A stretch of 64,000 nt of DNA from Litoreibacter meonggei (lineage in GTDB: Bacteria; Pseudomonadota; Alphaproteobacteria; Rhodobacterales; Rhodobacteraceae). The stretch is from contig NZ_RCCE01000005.1 in NCBI RefSeq assembly GCF_003663885.1, positions 1 to 64,000 on the forward strand, written 5' to 3'. Below the pieces are notes generated by a model that worked only from the letters and a program-made list of their open reading frames with translations, ran no database searches and was not told the origin of the DNA. Shown piece by piece: positions 62,657 through 64,000 of this stretch; positions within the stretch are counted from its first letter, which is position 1, and every line of letters starts with the position of its first letter. The translations under genes and the position numbers were made by a program.

Positions 62657-63499
62657 TTATTCGTCGCCACCCAAGTCGGACCAGATATCTTCGACCCAGC
62701 CTTTGATTATCAGCGATTCTTCCCAGCGGTTGGACAGCTCTTTACCGTCCGGCCCCGTCATCGCGTATTCGGGCGGGCCAAGCTCGCACAGGAAGATGCA
62801 GTCGCCTGTTGCGTTGCGGTCGCGCCAGCTTGTCATGCCCTCGCGCCACCAGCCCTTGAACAGCTCCACCCATTTCTGGTGCTGCGGGAAGTCCAGCGGC
62901 AGTTGGACTTGCTGGCGCGACGCGACGCGACCCTGAAAGCTGTCGGAGCGTTCCAACACGCGGCTGATCAAGCCAAGGTCGTGGTCGGACAGCGGATACC
63001 AGAATTCGCGGTCGACAACATAGTGGCTGAGGTCGGCACAGACCCGCATCTCGGGGATGCGGTCCAGAAGTTGCAGCATGGTGTAGAGGTCGTTGGTGAT
63101 GCAGTTGCGGTGCGTCTCGAACTGGATCGGCATGCCGATTTTGTCGGACATTTCCATCCACGTCTCGATCACCGGCACCATGTCATCAAGTGCAATCGGC
63201 ATCACCTGCCCGATCACGTCCACAAACGGCGCGCCGAAGTCCTTGGCCATTTTTAGCGTGTCTTCGAGGCTTTCCACCGTCTTGGGGAAGGCGACGATCA
63301 GCGGCGTCAGATCGTTGCGCTCCATATGCGGGCGGACGGCGTGGGCAACGGCCACATCGGACGCGCCCAGATCAATCGCCATGCCGTCGAAGCCCGCGCC
63401 CGCGACCATTTCGCAGACCTGATCGTAGGGCAGTTTCACCCCCGACTGGTCATGCGGCTGCATCGCCCAGAGGGAGGTGTAGGTCTGGAGCCGCCTCAT
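62657..63499 (-). CDS. sugar phosphate isomerase/epimerase, AP-endonuclease-2 TIM barrel
   Basis: The 280-aa protein is a single TIM barrel of the xylose-isomerase-like family: YDQVCEMVAGAGFDGMAIDL at the start, then metal-binding IQFETHRNC and VCADLSHY. The substrate is not deducible; members act on sugars, inositols and related compounds. Its start overlaps the stop of the desaturase gene upstream by 4 nt (ATGA). It is the likely last gene of an operon that begins outside the window. Confidence 0.82.
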   Translation of the reverse strand: MRRLQTYTSLWAMQPHDQSGVKLPYDQVCEMVAGAGFDGMAIDLGASDVAVAHAVRPHMERNDLTPLIVAFPKTVESLEDTLKMAKDFGAPFVDVIGQVMPIALDDMVPVIETWMEMSDKIGMPIQFETHRNCITNDLYTMLQLLDRIPEMRVCADLSHYVVDREFWYPLSDHDLGLISRVLERSDSFQGRVASRQQVQLPLDFPQHQKWVELFKGWWREGMTSWRDRNATGDCIFLCELGPPEYAMTGPDGKELSNRWEESLIIKGWVEDIWSDLGGDE

Positions 63500-64000
63500 T
63501 CCGCGGGTATCCGCGCAGCGCGGCCGCCGGACATGGGCACGACCCAGACCTCGTCCATCGGGTATTGGCTTTCGTCTTTTGCCATCAGCTTACGGATCAC
63601 TTCGATCTGGAACTCGATCCAACCCATGCGGTGAACCTCGCCCGCTTGCGCTTCGATCTTTTCGTTCAGATCCCGCAGCTTCCAGAACGGCACGGCGGGG
63701 AAAACATGGTGCGCGGTGTGGTAAGGCATCTGCCAGCACAGCCAGCGGATCAGTGCGTTGGTGCGGGTAGATCGGGTGTTCTCCAGAATGTCGTCCTCGT
63801 GGCTGAGGCCCAGATGCTCGATGGTATTTTGCAACTGGTGGATGGGCTTGGTCAGCACCATTGGCAGCAGCCAGAAGGTGACGGCAACCCACGAACCTGC
63901 GGCGATGGAAAGGACGGCGATCAGGCCATAGAGGACGACGTGAATACGCGCCTCGCGGATGATCTTGGCCTCTTCCTCGGCACGAATGAACGGCTCCAGA
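63496..64000 (-). CDS. fatty acid desaturase family protein (C-terminal part, cut by window end)
   Basis: The frame is open from the window end (64000, mid-codon) to the stop at 63496, covering about 167 residues of the C-terminus. It shows a hydrophobic helix pair (VVLYGLIAVLSIAAGSWVAV, and TFWLLPMVL), then the third histidine box YHTAHHVFPAVPFWKL, typical of membrane-bound desaturases/hydroxylases (HxxHH). N-terminal His boxes would be outside. Substrate unknown. Confidence 0.85.
   Translation of the reverse strand, partial: LEPFIRAEEEAKIIREARIHVVLYGLIAVLSIAAGSWVAVTFWLLPMVLTKPIHQLQNTIEHLGLSHEDDILENTRSTRTNALIRWLCWQMPYHTAHHVFPAVPFWKLRDLNEKIEAQAGEVHRMGWIEFQIEVIRKLMAKDESQYPMDEVWVVPMSGGRAARIPAE

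Overview
The window reads as chromosomal DNA of a marine alphaproteobacterium of the Rhodobacterales (Roseobacter group). The basis is the mreB-mreC-mreD-mrdA-rodA order, FeS-BCP type photolyase, DUF1244 protein, alphaproteobacterial style of FdhD and LeuA, a TTAA-N7-TTAA (CtrA-like) box, and a short dispersed motif that I associate with this order. Genes are dense, often overlap by 4 nt, and are mostly housekeeping. I see no transposase, integrase, phage gene, rRNA operon or CRISPR array.

Layout. 1-4.6 kb: tRNA-Gln, a BaiN/HI0933-like flavoprotein, then kpsT-kpsE-kdsA (capsule/Kdo export and synthesis, without the permease). 4.7-8.9 kb: NhaA, an ArsR regulator with a permease and a palindromic operator, a uracil-DNA-glycosylase-family protein and an SseB-like protein. 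8.9-15.5 kb: rod-shape operon mreB-mreC-mreD-mrdA-rodA with ghrA at its end. 15.7-20.9 kb: rlmJ, leuA with a cupin gene and a leucine-rich leader peptide upstream, an SDR and an iron-sulfur photolyase. 21-25.4 kb: small proteins, a PepSY protein with a two-component system, a secreted MORN-repeat protein. 25.5-34.4 kb: nadE, an esterase, a degenerate PAS kinase, an MBL hydrolase, gltX, a GAF protein coupled to a solute-binding protein, and a remnant of an ABC ATPase. 34.4-38.9 kb: tlpA-like, argH, a 49-aa lipoprotein, greA, a membrane protein, GNAT. 38.9-44 kb: molybdenum-cofactor operon (fdhD-mobA-mobB-moeA fusion) and azlCD. 44-48.3 kb: NYN protein, Lrp regulator and ald, mscL, a GST, a possible structured RNA, a YtoQ protein. 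48.4-56.4 kb: pheS/pheT, a sulfotransferase-like gene, an OmpA-like group, a BLUF photoreceptor, rpmI-rplT. 56.4-64 kb: pyk, N-formylglutamate amidohydrolase, DUF1244, two small secreted proteins, then a D-amino acid module (dat, dgcA, dgcN), a sugar-phosphate isomerase and a truncated fatty-acid desaturase.

Most noteworthy are the predicted leucine leader peptide upstream of cupin-leuA with mutually exclusive hairpins and a promoter that would make it leaderless; the D-glutamate module dgcN-dgcA-dat; a PAS kinase that has lost its phospho-acceptor His; a hairpin-rich gap at 47.65-47.88 kb that could be an RNA gene; the moeA fusion; and a broken peptide-ABC operon. All calls come from reading the sequence, without database searches.
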